From Lysobacter dokdonensis DS-58 (GTDB lineage Bacteria > Pseudomonadota > Gammaproteobacteria > Xanthomonadales > Xanthomonadaceae), in the NCBI RefSeq assembly GCF_000770795.1, contig NZ_JRKJ01000002.1, positions 186,001 through 250,000 of the forward strand: a stretch of DNA of 64,000 nt, written 5' to 3'. Within the stretch, counting starts at the first letter, position 1; every line of letters starts with the position of its first letter. The position numbers and the translations under genes are program-made. Below are positions 42,642-52,623 of the stretch, in pieces. The notes beneath the pieces were generated by a model, which saw only the letters and a list, made by a program, of their open reading frames with translations, was not told where the DNA came from and did no database searches.

Positions 42642-43534
42642 AATCCAACAATCGTCATTCGGGCGGCCCGACGGCCGCCCTCCTGGTTCTCGGCGCGACC
42701 GGCGCCATCGGGCGCGGCGTGGTCCGCGCCGCGCTCGACGCCGGCCGGCCCGTCATCGCCGTCTCCCCCGACCCCGACGGGTTGCGCGCATTGCAGGGAA
42801 CGCATGCGCACGCCGACCTTTACACGCTCGAAGCGCTCATGCGCGACGAGCACGACGCGGCCATGCTCGAACGCAAGCTGCGCAACCTCGACCGCCCGAT
42901 CCACGGCGCCATCGTCGCGTTGTGCAGCGAGCGCGAACGCGGCCGCTTGCTCGACGGCTCGGCGAGCGAACTGCGCGATTCGATCGACCAGGGTGTCGTC
43001 GCCCACCTCGCGCTCGCGCGCCACTTGCTGCCGCTGCTCGCGCAGGGCGGCCGCGCCGGGGGTTGGGTGATCGTCGACGGCCCCGGCGGCGACCATCCAT
43101 GGGCCGGGTATGGCCATCGTTCGGTCGGTGCGGCGGCGCTGCGAATGCTCGCGCGCGTGCTGCATGAAGAAGCCCGCCCGCGCGGCGTGCGCGTGCAGCT
43201 GCTCGCGCTCGACTTCCCGCTGAAGACAGAGGCCAACGCGAAGCACGCGTGCGACCAATGGCCCGATGCACGCGGCGTCGGCCGTCGCGCGATCGCGTTG
43301 CTCGATCGCGTGGACCACGCGGCCACGGACCCGATCGTGCATTGCAAGGGCCCGTGCAAATACGAATCGCAGGAATCGGATGGCGGCGATGCATCGCTCG
43401 CCTCACGCTGCTTCGAGGACGCGCGCCGGCTGCTCGGCGCGCTCTCGCCATCCCACAAGAACAAGAACGACGCCACCCACTCCCCTTCTCCCCTCTCCAA
43501 GGAAGACGCCCATGACCCGCCAACCCGCCGATAA
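42638..43534 (+). CDS. SDR-like Rossmann protein lacking the catalytic YxxxK
   Basis: A 298-residue protein. The nucleotide-binding VLGATGAIGRGVVRAAL (about 17-33) and the strand WVIVDGPGGDH are those of short-chain dehydrogenases. Where the Tyr-x-x-x-Lys should stand the sequence is YGHRSVGAAALRML, with Arg/Ser/Val and no Lys. It may therefore bind a nucleotide without classical reductase activity. The C-terminal 60 residues (CKGPCKYESQ...) are not conserved-looking. It overlaps the adaptor gene by 23 bp. Confidence 0.75.
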   Translation: MKSNNRHSGGPTAALLVLGATGAIGRGVVRAALDAGRPVIAVSPDPDGLRALQGTHAHADLYTLEALMRDEHDAAMLERKLRNLDRPIHGAIVALCSERERGRLLDGSASELRDSIDQGVVAHLALARHLLPLLAQGGRAGGWVIVDGPGGDHPWAGYGHRSVGAAALRMLARVLHEEARPRGVRVQLLALDFPLKTEANAKHACDQWPDARGVGRRAIALLDRVDHAATDPIVHCKGPCKYESQESDGGDASLASRCFEDARRLLGALSPSHKNKNDATHSPSPLSKEDAHDPPTRR

Positions 43535-44702
43535 GCTTCCGATCGTCAACCGCGTCGTGCTCGGCACGCTGGCGCTTGCCGCGATTCTTCCGATCGCCCT
43601 GTCCGCCTGTTCGAGCGAAGCCGCCCCCGCGGCCCCGCCGCCGCCGGAAGTCAGCGTGGCCACGGTGCTGAGCAAGGACGTCGCGCAGTGGGATGAGTTC
43701 ACCGGCCGCGTGCAGGCCGTGGAAACCGTCGACCTGCGCCCGCGCGTCAGCGGCTACGTGGAGCGCGTGGCGTACCACGAAGGCCAGGACGTCAGGAAAG
43801 GCGATCTGCTGTTCGTGATCGATCCGCGCCCGTATCGCGCCGCGCTCGACCAGGCACTGGCCAATCTCGAAAAGGCCCGCGCCGAACAATTGCTCGCGCA
43901 AACGCAGGACCGCCGTGCGCAGACGCTGATCGACGCGAAGGCCATCTCGCGCGAAGAGTTCGAGATCCGCAAGGCTGCGTCGTCGCAGGGCAACGCCGGC
44001 GTGCGCGCCGCCGAAGCCGCGGTCGCCGCCGCGCGCCTCGATCTGCAGTTCACCGAGGTGCGTTCGCCGATCGATGGCCGCGCCGGCCGTGCGCTGGTCA
44101 CCGAGGGCAACCTCGCGCAGACCGACGCCACGCTGCTCACCACGCTCGTCTCGCAAGACCCGATGTACATCTACTTCGAGAGCGACGAGCAGGCGTTCCT
44201 GCGTTACGCGGCGCTCGCGCGCAAGGGCGAGCGCGACGGCGTGCGCAACCCCGTCCGCATCGGCCTGGCCGACGAAGACGGCTATCCGCACGACGGCACG
44301 GTCGACTTCATCGACAACCAGGTCGATGCGCAGACCGGCACCATCCGCGCGCGCGCCGTGGTGGCCAATCCCGACCGCGTGTTCACGCCCGGTCTGTTCG
44401 CGCGCGTGCAGTTGAAGGGCACCGGCAGGTTCAAGGCGATGCTGGTCGACGACAAGGCCGTGCTCACCGACCAGGATCGCAAGTACGTCTACGTGCTCGG
44501 CCCGAACAACACGGCGGCGCGCAAGGACATCGTGCCCGGCCCGATGATCGACGGCCTGCGCGTGGTGCGCTCGGGCCTGGCGCCCACCGACAAGGTGATC
44601 GTGCACGGCGTGCAGAAGGTGTTCATGCCTGGCATGCCGGTCTCGCCGAAGGCGATCGTGATGGGCGCGGCGCCTGCGGGCGAAAAAGTCGCGATGAAGT
44701 AA
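43512..44702 (+). CDS. RND efflux periplasmic adaptor (membrane fusion lipoprotein)
   Basis: A 396-residue AcrA/MexA-type adaptor. The lipoprotein signal ends in LSAC. The order is a barrel-sandwich half (VDLRPRVSGYVERVAYHEGQDVRKGDLLFVIDP), an alpha hairpin (about 105-170), then the second half-motif (TEVRSPIDGRAGRALVTEGNLA) and beta-barrel and membrane-proximal domains. It couples the inner-membrane pump to the outer-membrane channel. The start at 43512 lies within the end of the preceding gene. Confidence 0.93.
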   Translation: MTRQPADKLPIVNRVVLGTLALAAILPIALSACSSEAAPAAPPPPEVSVATVLSKDVAQWDEFTGRVQAVETVDLRPRVSGYVERVAYHEGQDVRKGDLLFVIDPRPYRAALDQALANLEKARAEQLLAQTQDRRAQTLIDAKAISREEFEIRKAASSQGNAGVRAAEAAVAAARLDLQFTEVRSPIDGRAGRALVTEGNLAQTDATLLTTLVSQDPMYIYFESDEQAFLRYAALARKGERDGVRNPVRIGLADEDGYPHDGTVDFIDNQVDAQTGTIRARAVVANPDRVFTPGLFARVQLKGTGRFKAMLVDDKAVLTDQDRKYVYVLGPNNTAARKDIVPGPMIDGLRVVRSGLAPTDKVIVHGVQKVFMPGMPVSPKAIVMGAAPAGEKVAMK

Positions 44703-44736
44703 ACCGCACCGCTCTACGGCTGCACCCCCTCCCGGC

Positions 44737-44762
44737 CTCCCCCTGCCTTCGCAGGGGGAGGA
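44737..44762. repeat. REP-like hairpin between adaptor and pump genes
   Basis: A perfect 11-bp stem CCTCCCCCTGC/GCAGGGGGAGG with a CTTC loop, flanked by a CCCCCTCCC block (44726-44734). A related element in the opposite orientation is at 60966-60999. Inside an operon it may modulate relative expression of adaptor and pump; no T-tract follows. Confidence 0.75.
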
Positions 44763-44792
44763 GCAGAGTTTCTTTTGCCTGAGGAACGCCTC

Positions 44793-47700
44793 ATGGACTT
44801 CTCCAAATTCTTCATCGACCGGCCGATCTTCGCCGCCGTGCTGTCGATCGTGATCTTCGCCGCGGGCCTGATCTCGATCCCGCTGCTCCCCATCAGCGAG
44901 TACCCCGAAGTCGTGCCGCCGTCGGTCGTCGTGCGCACCGTGTATCCGGGCGCGAACCCGAAGGTGATCGCCGAGACGGTCGCGACACCGCTGGAGGAAT
45001 CGATCCGCGGCGTCGAAGGCCTGATGTACGTCAAGTCCGTCGCCAGTTCCGACGGCGTGCTGCAGATCACCGTGACCTTCCGCCCTGAAGTGGACGCGGA
45101 CGAGGCGACGGTGCGCGTGCAGAACCGCGTCTCACAGGCGCTCGCCCGCTTGCCCGAGGACGTGCGCCGCCAGGGCGTGACGACGCAGAAGCAGTCGCCC
45201 GTGTTCCTGATGGTGGTGCACCTCACCTCGCCGAGCGGCAAGTACGACACGCTGTACCTGCGCAACTACCTGCGCCTGCACGTGAAGGACCAGCTCGCGA
45301 GCATCCCCGGCGTCGGCGAAGCGCAACCCTTCGGTGGCGGCGATTACGCGATGCGCCTGTGGCTCGATCCCGACCGCGTCGCCGCACGCGGCATGACCGC
45401 CGGCGACGTGTTGCGCGCGGTGCGCGAACAGAACATCCAGGTCTCCGCGGGCCAGCTGGGTGCGGAGCCGATGCCGAACGGCAGCGACTTCCTCACGCTG
45501 ATCAACGCGCGCGGCCGCCTCTCCACGCCGGAAGAATTCGGCAACATCGTGCTCAAGGGCGGCGGCGATGGTGAAGTCGTGCGCCTGCGCGACGTCGCCC
45601 GCATCGAACTCGCCGCCGGCGACTACACCATGCGTGCCCGCCTCGACGGCCAGAACGCCGCGGCGATCGGCATCTTCCAGGCGCCGGGCGCCAACGCGCT
45701 GCAGATCCGCGACGAAGTGATCCGCCGCATGGACATCGCGGCGAAGAGCTTCCCGCCGGGCATCGAATACAAGTCGATCTACGACACCACGGTGTTCGTG
45801 CGCGATTCGATCAAGTCGGTCGTCACCACGCTGCTCGAAGCCACCCTGCTCGTCGTGCTCGTCGTCATCCTGTTCCTGCAGACCTGGCGCGCCTCGATCA
45901 TTCCGCTGATCGCGGTGCCGGTGTCGGTGATCGGCACGTTCGCCGCGTTGCACCTGCTCGGGTTCTCCATCAACACGCTGACCTTGTTCGGATTGGTGCT
46001 GGCGATCGGCATCGTGGTGGACGATGCCATCGTCGTGGTGGAGAACGTCGAGCGCCACATCGAGGAAGGCGCATCGCCGCTCGAAGCGGCGCACCTGGCG
46101 ATGAAGGAAGTCTCCGGCCCGATCATCGCGATCGCGCTGGTGTTGTGCGCGGTCTTCGTCCCGATGGCATTCCTCTCGGGCGTGACCGGGCAGTTCTACA
46201 AGCAGTTCGCGGTGACCATCGCCATCTCCACGGTCATCTCGGCCATCAACTCGCTGACGCTCTCGCCCGCCCTCGCCGCCCGCTTGTTGCGTGCGCACGG
46301 TGCGCCGAAGGATGCCGGCGCGCGCCTGATCGACCGCCTGTTCGGCTGGCTGTTCCGTCCGTTCAACCGCTTCTTCCACACCAGCGCCGACCGCTACCAG
46401 AAGGGCGTGCGCAAGGCGTTGGGCCGTCGTGGCGTGGTGTTCGCGGCGTATGCGGTGCTGCTGCTCGCCACGGGCCTGATGTTCCAGGTCGTGCCGCGCG
46501 GCTTCATCCCCGTGCAGGACAAGGGGTATCTGATCGCCGGCGTGAAGATGCCGGAAGGCGCGTCCATCGAACGCACCGACGCCGCGCTCAAGCGCATCGG
46601 CCAGATCGCCATGTCCATCGACGGCGTGCAGAACGACGTCGCCTTCCCTGGCCTGAACCCGCTGCAGTTCACCAACACCCCGAACTACGGCGTCACCTTC
46701 ATCAACCTCAAGCCCTTCGGTCAGCGCACGCGCAGCGCCGCGGAAATCAACGCCGAACTGAGCGCGAAGATCCACGGTATCCAGGAAGGGTTCGCGTTCT
46801 CGCTGCTGCCGCCGCCGATCCAGGGGCTCGGCAACGGATCGGGTTACTCGCTCTATATCGAAGACCGCAACAACCTCGGCTACGGCGCGTTGCAGAGTGC
46901 GGTGCAGGCCTTCCAGGGCGCCGGCGTACAGACGCCCGGCATCGGCTACCCGAACACGAGCTACCAGGCCAACGTGCCGCAGCTAGACGCGGAAGTCGAT
47001 CGCACCAAGGCCAAGGCGCAGGGCGTGCCGTTGACGGAGTTGTTCGACACGTTGCAGACGTATCTGGGTTCGGCCTACGTCAACGACTTCAACCTGTTCG
47101 GCCGCACGTGGCAGGTGGTGGCGCAGGCCGATGGCCAGTACCGCGACAACGTCGAGGACATCGGCAAGCTGCGCACGCGCAACGACCGCGGCGAGATGGT
47201 GCCGATCGGCAGCATGGTGAAGGTCACGCAGACCTACGGCCCCGACCCGGTGATCCGCTACAACGGCCATCCGGCCGCCGACATCCTCGGTGAAGCCGAT
47301 CCGCGCATCCTCTCCTCGGCGCAGGCGATGGAAACGCTCGAAGACATCGCCGCCAAGGTGCTGCCCAACGGCATGGACATCGAGTGGACGGACCTGAGCT
47401 ACCAGCAGGCGACGCAGGGCAAGGCGACGCTGATCGTGTTCCCGCTCGCGGTGCTGCTCGTCTTCCTCGTGCTGGCCGCGCTGTATGAAAGCTGGACGCT
47501 GCCGCTCGCCGTCATCCTGATCGTGCCGATCGTGATGCTGTCCGCGCTGCTCGGCGTGTGGATGACCGGCGACAACAACGTGTTCGTGCAGGTCGGCCTG
47601 GTGGTGTTGATGGGCCTGGCGTGCAAGAACGCGATCCTGATCGTCGAGTTTGCCCGCGAGCTCGAACTGCAGGGCAAGGGCATCGTCGAAGCCGCGCTGG

Positions 47701-47951
47701 AAGCCTGCCGCCTGCGACTGCGCCCGATCGTAATGACCTCGATCGCCTTCATTGCCGGCACGATCCCGCTCGTGCTCTCGCACGGCGCCGGCGCCGAAGT
47801 GCGCTCGGTCACCGGCATCACGGTGTTCGCCGGGATGCTCGGCGTGACGCTGTTCGGCCTGTTCCTCACCCCGGTCTTCTACGTCGCCCTGCGCAAGCTC
47901 GTGACGCGCAAGGCCCCGACCGCCGACGCGACCGCGACGGCGCACGCCTGA
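44793..47951 (+). CDS. RND multidrug efflux pump (HAE1 family)
   Basis: A 1052-residue inner-membrane proton antiporter. MDFSKFFIDRPIFAAVLSIVIFAAG is the family start. Transmembrane helix 4 holds GIVVDDAIVVVENVERH with the paired Asp of the proton relay, and RGFIPVQDKGYL and GLACKNAILIVEFA are standard blocks. It most resembles MexF/OqxB-type pumps, though drug range cannot be read from sequence. ATG 44793 was preferred to an upstream in-frame TTG because it begins the conserved N-terminus. Confidence 0.95.
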   Translation: MDFSKFFIDRPIFAAVLSIVIFAAGLISIPLLPISEYPEVVPPSVVVRTVYPGANPKVIAETVATPLEESIRGVEGLMYVKSVASSDGVLQITVTFRPEVDADEATVRVQNRVSQALARLPEDVRRQGVTTQKQSPVFLMVVHLTSPSGKYDTLYLRNYLRLHVKDQLASIPGVGEAQPFGGGDYAMRLWLDPDRVAARGMTAGDVLRAVREQNIQVSAGQLGAEPMPNGSDFLTLINARGRLSTPEEFGNIVLKGGGDGEVVRLRDVARIELAAGDYTMRARLDGQNAAAIGIFQAPGANALQIRDEVIRRMDIAAKSFPPGIEYKSIYDTTVFVRDSIKSVVTTLLEATLLVVLVVILFLQTWRASIIPLIAVPVSVIGTFAALHLLGFSINTLTLFGLVLAIGIVVDDAIVVVENVERHIEEGASPLEAAHLAMKEVSGPIIAIALVLCAVFVPMAFLSGVTGQFYKQFAVTIAISTVISAINSLTLSPALAARLLRAHGAPKDAGARLIDRLFGWLFRPFNRFFHTSADRYQKGVRKALGRRGVVFAAYAVLLLATGLMFQVVPRGFIPVQDKGYLIAGVKMPEGASIERTDAALKRIGQIAMSIDGVQNDVAFPGLNPLQFTNTPNYGVTFINLKPFGQRTRSAAEINAELSAKIHGIQEGFAFSLLPPPIQGLGNGSGYSLYIEDRNNLGYGALQSAVQAFQGAGVQTPGIGYPNTSYQANVPQLDAEVDRTKAKAQGVPLTELFDTLQTYLGSAYVNDFNLFGRTWQVVAQADGQYRDNVEDIGKLRTRNDRGEMVPIGSMVKVTQTYGPDPVIRYNGHPAADILGEADPRILSSAQAMETLEDIAAKVLPNGMDIEWTDLSYQQATQGKATLIVFPLAVLLVFLVLAALYESWTLPLAVILIVPIVMLSALLGVWMTGDNNVFVQVGLVVLMGLACKNAILIVEFARELELQGKGIVEAALEACRLRLRPIVMTSIAFIAGTIPLVLSHGAGAEVRSVTGITVFAGMLGVTLFGLFLTPVFYVALRKLVTRKAPTADATATAHA

Positions 47952-47973
47952 CCGGCAGACAAGGAGTCCTCGC

Positions 47974-49437
47974 ATGACCTCGCTCCAATTCCACCCGCGG
48001 CGCGCCACGCGCCTTGCGATGACCGTGCTGTCGACCGCGCTGCTCGCGGCATGCGCGGTCGGCCCGGATTACGTCAAACCCACCGCGGTCGAACCGGCGA
48101 CGTTTGCGCGCACCGACGCGACCGCGGTGGCCGCTCCCGCCGACGATGCGTTCTGGGAACGCTTCAACGATCCGCAATTGACCGCGCTCGTCGAGGAAGC
48201 CCTGTCGGCCAACCATGACTTGCGCATCGCGCTCTCGCGTTACGACCAGGCCAATGCCTTGTTGCGCGACGCGCGGTTCGACCAGGTCCCGACGATCACC
48301 GCGCAGGGCAACGCGAGCCGTTCGCGCCTGAGCGCGGACCAGGCGCCGGGCGTGTCGCGCGATGCACGCGATGGCGTGGAGTCGTACGACGTCGGTGTCG
48401 TGGCGGGCTGGGAGCTCGACCTGTGGGGCCGCGTGCGGCGCAACGTCGAAGCCAATCGCGCGGGCGTGGAAGCCAGCGCGAACGACCTGGCGGCGATGCA
48501 GGTCGCGATCGTCGGCGATGTCGCGCGCAGTTATTTCGAGTTGCGCGGATTGCAGGAACGCCTGCGCGTCGCGCGCGACAACGCGGCCAACCAGGACGGC
48601 ACGCTGCGCATCGTGCAGGCGCGCTTCGATGCGGGGCGCGGCACCGAGTTCGATACCTCGCGGGCGCGGGCGCAACTGGAAAGCACCCGCGCCATCGTGC
48701 CGCAGCTCGAGGCGCAGGTCGCCTTCGCCGAACATCGCATCGCGGTGTTGACGGGGCATGTGCCCGAAGCGCTGATCGCGCAGCTCGACAAGCCCGTCGC
48801 GCTGCCGGCGTTGCCCGAACAGATCGACGCCGGCACGCCGGGTGATCTCGTGCGTCGTCGCCCCGACGTCGCCGCGGCGGAGCAGCGCCTGCATGCCTCC
48901 ACCGCACGCGTCGGCGTGGCGACGGCGGATCTGTTTCCGCGCTTCACGCTCGGCGGGCTGATCGGAAGCCAGTCCATCGACGCGGGCAACTTGTTCGAAC
49001 GCGACAGCGAGACGCGCGTGGTGGCGCTGGGCATCGACTGGTCGTTCCTCGACGTCGGCCGCGTGCGCGCCCGCATCGCGGCAGCGGATGCCAATGCGGA
49101 AGGCGAACTGGCGCGTTATCGGCAGACGGTGTTGCTCGCGTTGGAAGACACCGAGAACGCACTGATCCGCCAGAACCGTGCGCGCGTGGAAGACCGGCAT
49201 CGCGAGCAGGCGGCGCTCGACAGTGCGAACGCGGCCCGATTGGCGCGCGTGCGTTACGAAGCCGGCGCGGTGGACTTGTTCGAAGTGCTGGATGCCGAGC
49301 GCGCTCAGCTGCAGGCGCAGGATGCGTTCGCCGATGCGAGGACGCGCAGCGCGGTCAGCGTGGTCGCGCTGTACCGCGCACTGGCCGGCGGATGGCCGGG
49401 GCAGATGCCGATGCGGGAGAAGATTGCGCGGGAGTGA
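47974..49437 (+). CDS. Outer-membrane efflux channel (OprM/NodT family lipoprotein)
   Basis: A 487-residue TolC-like channel. Lipobox LLAAC precedes AVGPDYVKP, the NodT-family N-terminus. Two repeated helical halves each carry the conserved turn (SYDVGVVAGWELDLWGRVRRNVE and ALGIDWSFLDVGRVRARIAAA). RPDVAAAEQRLHASTARVGVATADLFPRF is another family block. It completes the tripartite pump, 22 bp downstream of the RND gene. Confidence 0.94.
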   Translation: MTSLQFHPRRATRLAMTVLSTALLAACAVGPDYVKPTAVEPATFARTDATAVAAPADDAFWERFNDPQLTALVEEALSANHDLRIALSRYDQANALLRDARFDQVPTITAQGNASRSRLSADQAPGVSRDARDGVESYDVGVVAGWELDLWGRVRRNVEANRAGVEASANDLAAMQVAIVGDVARSYFELRGLQERLRVARDNAANQDGTLRIVQARFDAGRGTEFDTSRARAQLESTRAIVPQLEAQVAFAEHRIAVLTGHVPEALIAQLDKPVALPALPEQIDAGTPGDLVRRRPDVAAAEQRLHASTARVGVATADLFPRFTLGGLIGSQSIDAGNLFERDSETRVVALGIDWSFLDVGRVRARIAAADANAEGELARYRQTVLLALEDTENALIRQNRARVEDRHREQAALDSANAARLARVRYEAGAVDLFEVLDAERAQLQAQDAFADARTRSAVSVVALYRALAGGWPGQMPMREKIARE

Positions 49438-49455
49438 CTCAATCTCGATCGTTCT

Positions 49456-49992
49456 TCAGAAAAGTGTCCCGGTCGATGGCTCGGCGTAGGTGAGCCTGCC
49501 ATCGATGAGCAATGCAGCGCCGGTGTACGGATGTTCCTCCACACGCCCCGGCGACACCAGGTGGATGACCTCCCATCCACCTGCCTTGAAGTCGTCCGAG
49601 ATCAGCCCGCGGTGGCATTGCCACCACATCGCTTCGGCGCACATCACGGCGGTGGGTGTGTCGCTCGCGAGCGCGGCGAGTACGTCACGCGCGTGCTGGT
49701 AGCCGGGCGTGGCCATGTAGTCGGCGTAAGCGCGGAAGCTCGCGTTGCGCCAACGCGTGTTGGGTGACGCCTTCGACGGCGTGCGTCGCCCGCCCAGGTC
49801 GACGATCGGTACGTACGCGATGCCCGCTTCGGGCAATGCAGTCGCCATCGCCTCGCCGGAGAACTGCGGATGCCGCCGCGAGCCGGCGAAGCGCCGCACG
49901 TCCGCCAGCGCACGGATGCCGGCCGCATCGAGCATCCCGACGAAGGTGCCCCAATCGCGGGTGGAATGGCCGATGGTCCATAGCGTGCGCAT
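49456..49992 (-). CDS. DUF488-family protein
   Basis: A 178-residue protein. The N-terminus WTIGHSTRDWGTFVGMLDAAGIRALADVRRFAGSRRHPQFS and the later CAEAMWWQCHRGLISD are diagnostic of DUF488, a family of unknown activity with a conserved Cys/His site. It is 18 bp from the end of the efflux operon (convergent) and divergent from the UbiB-like gene across 76 bp. Confidence 0.88.
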   Translation of the reverse strand: MRTLWTIGHSTRDWGTFVGMLDAAGIRALADVRRFAGSRRHPQFSGEAMATALPEAGIAYVPIVDLGGRRTPSKASPNTRWRNASFRAYADYMATPGYQHARDVLAALASDTPTAVMCAEAMWWQCHRGLISDDFKAGGWEVIHLVSPGRVEEHPYTGAALLIDGRLTYAEPSTGTLF

Positions 49993-50068
49993 GCGCTGGA
50001 TCGTAGCGGCAGGACGCTCCTCCGAGCGGTGAAAGGCCTTTGACGCGACGGCGACTAGGCTGGCGCAC

Positions 50069-51751
50069 ATGAATGGACAATCGCCCGTCAGCCTGGCGCG
50101 CAGCGCGCAGATCATCGCCTTCCTGCTGAAGTACCGCAGCGCGGGCGTCTTCACCGGCATCGACATCGACCAGGCCTCCACCATCGCCGGCCAGGACACG
50201 CCCGAAGGCGACCCCGAACAGTTCGTCGACGACCTCGAGGCGCTGGGCCCCACCTTCATCAAGATCGGCCAGGCGCTCTCGACGCGGCCGGACATGGTGC
50301 CGCCCGCCTACATCGTGGCCCTGCAGCGCATGCAGGACGAAGTGGCGGAAGTCCCCTTCGAGGTCATCCGCGCGGTGTTCGAGAACGAGATCGGCGTGCG
50401 CATGAACAAGGTGTTCCTGCATGTCGACGAAACGCCGATCGGCAGCGCGTCGCTCGCGCAGGTACATCGCGCGGTGCTGCGCGACGGGCGCGAGGTGGCG
50501 GTGAAGGTGCAGCGCCCGTTCGTGGCCGAGCAGGTGCGCACGGACCTCGACACCATCGCCTCCTTCGCCGACAAGGCCGACCGCATCACCGACCTCGGAC
50601 GTCGCCTGCGGTTTTCCGATTGGGTGCACGAGTTCCGCAAGACGCTGTTCGCCGAGCTCGACTACCGCGTGGAGTCCGAGAACCTCGAACGTTTCGCCGA
50701 ACATTTCGAGGCGTACCCGGAGTTGTTCGTCCCGCAGCCCGTGCGCGACCTGTGCAGCGCGCGCGTGCTGACGATGGACCTGGTGCGCGGCACGAAGGTC
50801 ACCGAGCTGTCCGGCGTGCGCCGCACCGAACAGGACATGGGCCTGCTCGGCCGCGCGCTGCTGCGTGGTTACCTGGACCAGATGTTCGTGCACGGCGAAA
50901 TCCACGCCGACCCGCACGCCGGCAACATGCTGGTCACCGAGGACGGGCGGCTGGGGTTGTTCGACCTCGGCATGATCGCGCACGTACCGCCGAAGCAACG
51001 CGAGCGCTTGCTGAAGTTGTTGTTCGGCGCGGTCGACGGCCGCGGCGAGGAGGTGGCGAACGAAGCCATCGCGATGGGCACGCGGCTGGAGGATTTCGAG
51101 CACGAGCGCTTCCAGCGCGAAATCGGGCAACTGGTCGCGCGCTACGCCGCACATTCGGCGTCGCAGGCGATGTCGGAAGGACGCCTCGTCATCGAACTGG
51201 TACGCCTGTCCACCGCATGCAACCTGCGCACGCCGCCCGAGCTGAGCATGCTGGGCAAGACGCTGCTGAACCTGGAACAGGTGGCCTTTGCGCTCGACCC
51301 CCACCTGGACGTCAAGCGCATCACCGAGAACCACATCCAGCACGTGATGCGCGAGCGCATGCGGCAGTCCTTCTCGCCGGCCAACATCGCCAGCGAAGTG
51401 CTCGAGATGCAATCGCTGGTACGTGAGTCGCCGCGCAAGATCTCCGACATCCTCTCGCTGCTGGCGGAGAACCGGCTGACCGTGCAACTCGGCGGTCTGG
51501 AGGACTCGCAGCTGATGGAGAACCTGCAGAAGATCGCCAACCGAATCACCGCCGGCGTGATCACCGCCGCGCTGATCCTCGCCTCGGCGATGCTGATGCG
51601 CGTGGATACCGCCGGGGCACGCCTGTTCGGGTACCCGGCGCTGGCGCTGGTGCTGTTCCTGCTCGGAACGGTGCTGGGCGTGATGCTGGTCTGGAGCGCG
51701 CTGCGGCGGGACCACAAGGCACGGCCGAAGGAAGAGCGCGGGATGCGCTAG
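50069..51751 (+). CDS. UbiB/AarF-family (ABC1) atypical kinase
   Basis: A 560-residue protein-kinase-like ATPase linked to ubiquinone synthesis in this family. The hallmark KxGQ is KIGQALSTRPD (about 66-76). The nucleotide lysine is in GREVAVKVQRP, the catalytic loop is HGEIHADPHAGNM, and the metal-binding DLGMI replaces DFG. Two C-terminal transmembrane helices (ITAGVITAALILASAML, ALALVLFLLGTVLGVMLVWSAL) anchor it. A UbiB-like role is plausible but paralogues with other roles exist. Confidence 0.9.
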   Translation: MNGQSPVSLARSAQIIAFLLKYRSAGVFTGIDIDQASTIAGQDTPEGDPEQFVDDLEALGPTFIKIGQALSTRPDMVPPAYIVALQRMQDEVAEVPFEVIRAVFENEIGVRMNKVFLHVDETPIGSASLAQVHRAVLRDGREVAVKVQRPFVAEQVRTDLDTIASFADKADRITDLGRRLRFSDWVHEFRKTLFAELDYRVESENLERFAEHFEAYPELFVPQPVRDLCSARVLTMDLVRGTKVTELSGVRRTEQDMGLLGRALLRGYLDQMFVHGEIHADPHAGNMLVTEDGRLGLFDLGMIAHVPPKQRERLLKLLFGAVDGRGEEVANEAIAMGTRLEDFEHERFQREIGQLVARYAAHSASQAMSEGRLVIELVRLSTACNLRTPPELSMLGKTLLNLEQVAFALDPHLDVKRITENHIQHVMRERMRQSFSPANIASEVLEMQSLVRESPRKISDILSLLAENRLTVQLGGLEDSQLMENLQKIANRITAGVITAALILASAMLMRVDTAGARLFGYPALALVLFLLGTVLGVMLVWSALRRDHKARPKEERGMR

Positions 51752-51808
51752 GGGCCGTCCACGGGCGTCGGTTAGAATTCGCGTCCCCCAGGCATCACCC
51801 TCCCCGCA

Positions 51809-52618
51809 ATGTCCTCCCCCTTCGGCACGGAAACGGTGCTGGATGTCCGCCATTGGACGGACGCTTACTTCAGTTTCACCACCACGCGCGACGACGGCTT
51901 CCGGTTCGAGAACGGCCAGTTCGTCATGATCGGCCTGCCCGTCGAGCAAGCGGACGGCACGACGCGCCCGCTGATGCGCGCGTATTCGATCGCCAGCGCG
52001 AACTGGGAAGAGCAACTGGAGTTCTTCAGCATCAAGGTGGCCGACGGCCCGCTGACTTCGCGCCTGCAGCACATCCGCGCGGGCGACACCGTGCTGATCG
52101 GCCGCAAGCCGACGGGCACGCTGTTGATCCACGACCTGCACCCCGGGCGGAACCTCTATCTGCTGGGCACCGGCACGGGCTTCGCGCCGTGGCTGGCGGT
52201 GATCAAGGACCCCGCGACGTACGAACGCTTCGAGCGCGTGATCCTGTGCCATGGCGTGCGCAACGCCGGCGACCTCGCCTACCGCGATTACATCGTCAAC
52301 GAACTGCCGCACCACGAGTTCCTCGGCGAGCAGATCCGCAATCAGCTGCTGTATTACCCCGCGGTGTCGCGCGAAGGCTTCCTCGTCGACGGCCGCGACC
52401 AGCGCGGGCGCCTGACCGACCTGATGGACGGCGGCCGCATGATGGAACACCTTGGCCTGCCGCCGCTCGACGCGGCGCACGACCGCGCGATGGTTTGCGG
52501 CAGCCCGCAGATGCTGGCGGACTTCCGCGCGCTGCTCGACGCCCGTGGCTTCACCGCCGCGCCGCGCATCGGCGTGCCGGGACAGTACGTGTTCGAGCGG
52601 GCGTTCGTCGAGAAGTAG
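51809..52618 (+). CDS. fpr: Ferredoxin/flavodoxin--NADP reductase
   Basis: A 269-residue FAD enzyme exchanging electrons between NADPH and ferredoxin or flavodoxin. The FAD motif is RAYSIASANWEE (about 60), the pyrophosphate-binding motif is LLGTGTGFAPWLAVI (about 119-133), and the C-terminal VFERAFVEK resembles the bacterial Fpr tail. Normal length. It is transcribed toward the minus-strand immunity candidate, 5 bp away. Confidence 0.92.
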   Translation: MSSPFGTETVLDVRHWTDAYFSFTTTRDDGFRFENGQFVMIGLPVEQADGTTRPLMRAYSIASANWEEQLEFFSIKVADGPLTSRLQHIRAGDTVLIGRKPTGTLLIHDLHPGRNLYLLGTGTGFAPWLAVIKDPATYERFERVILCHGVRNAGDLAYRDYIVNELPHHEFLGEQIRNQLLYYPAVSREGFLVDGRDQRGRLTDLMDGGRMMEHLGLPPLDAAHDRAMVCGSPQMLADFRALLDARGFTAAPRIGVPGQYVFERAFVEK

Positions 52619-52623
52619 GCGCA

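Noticed and set aside
43085-43110. A CCATCCATGG core like that of the 1.4-kb hairpins
   Set aside because: It lies inside the SDR-like coding sequence and has no paired arms, so it is probably chance.
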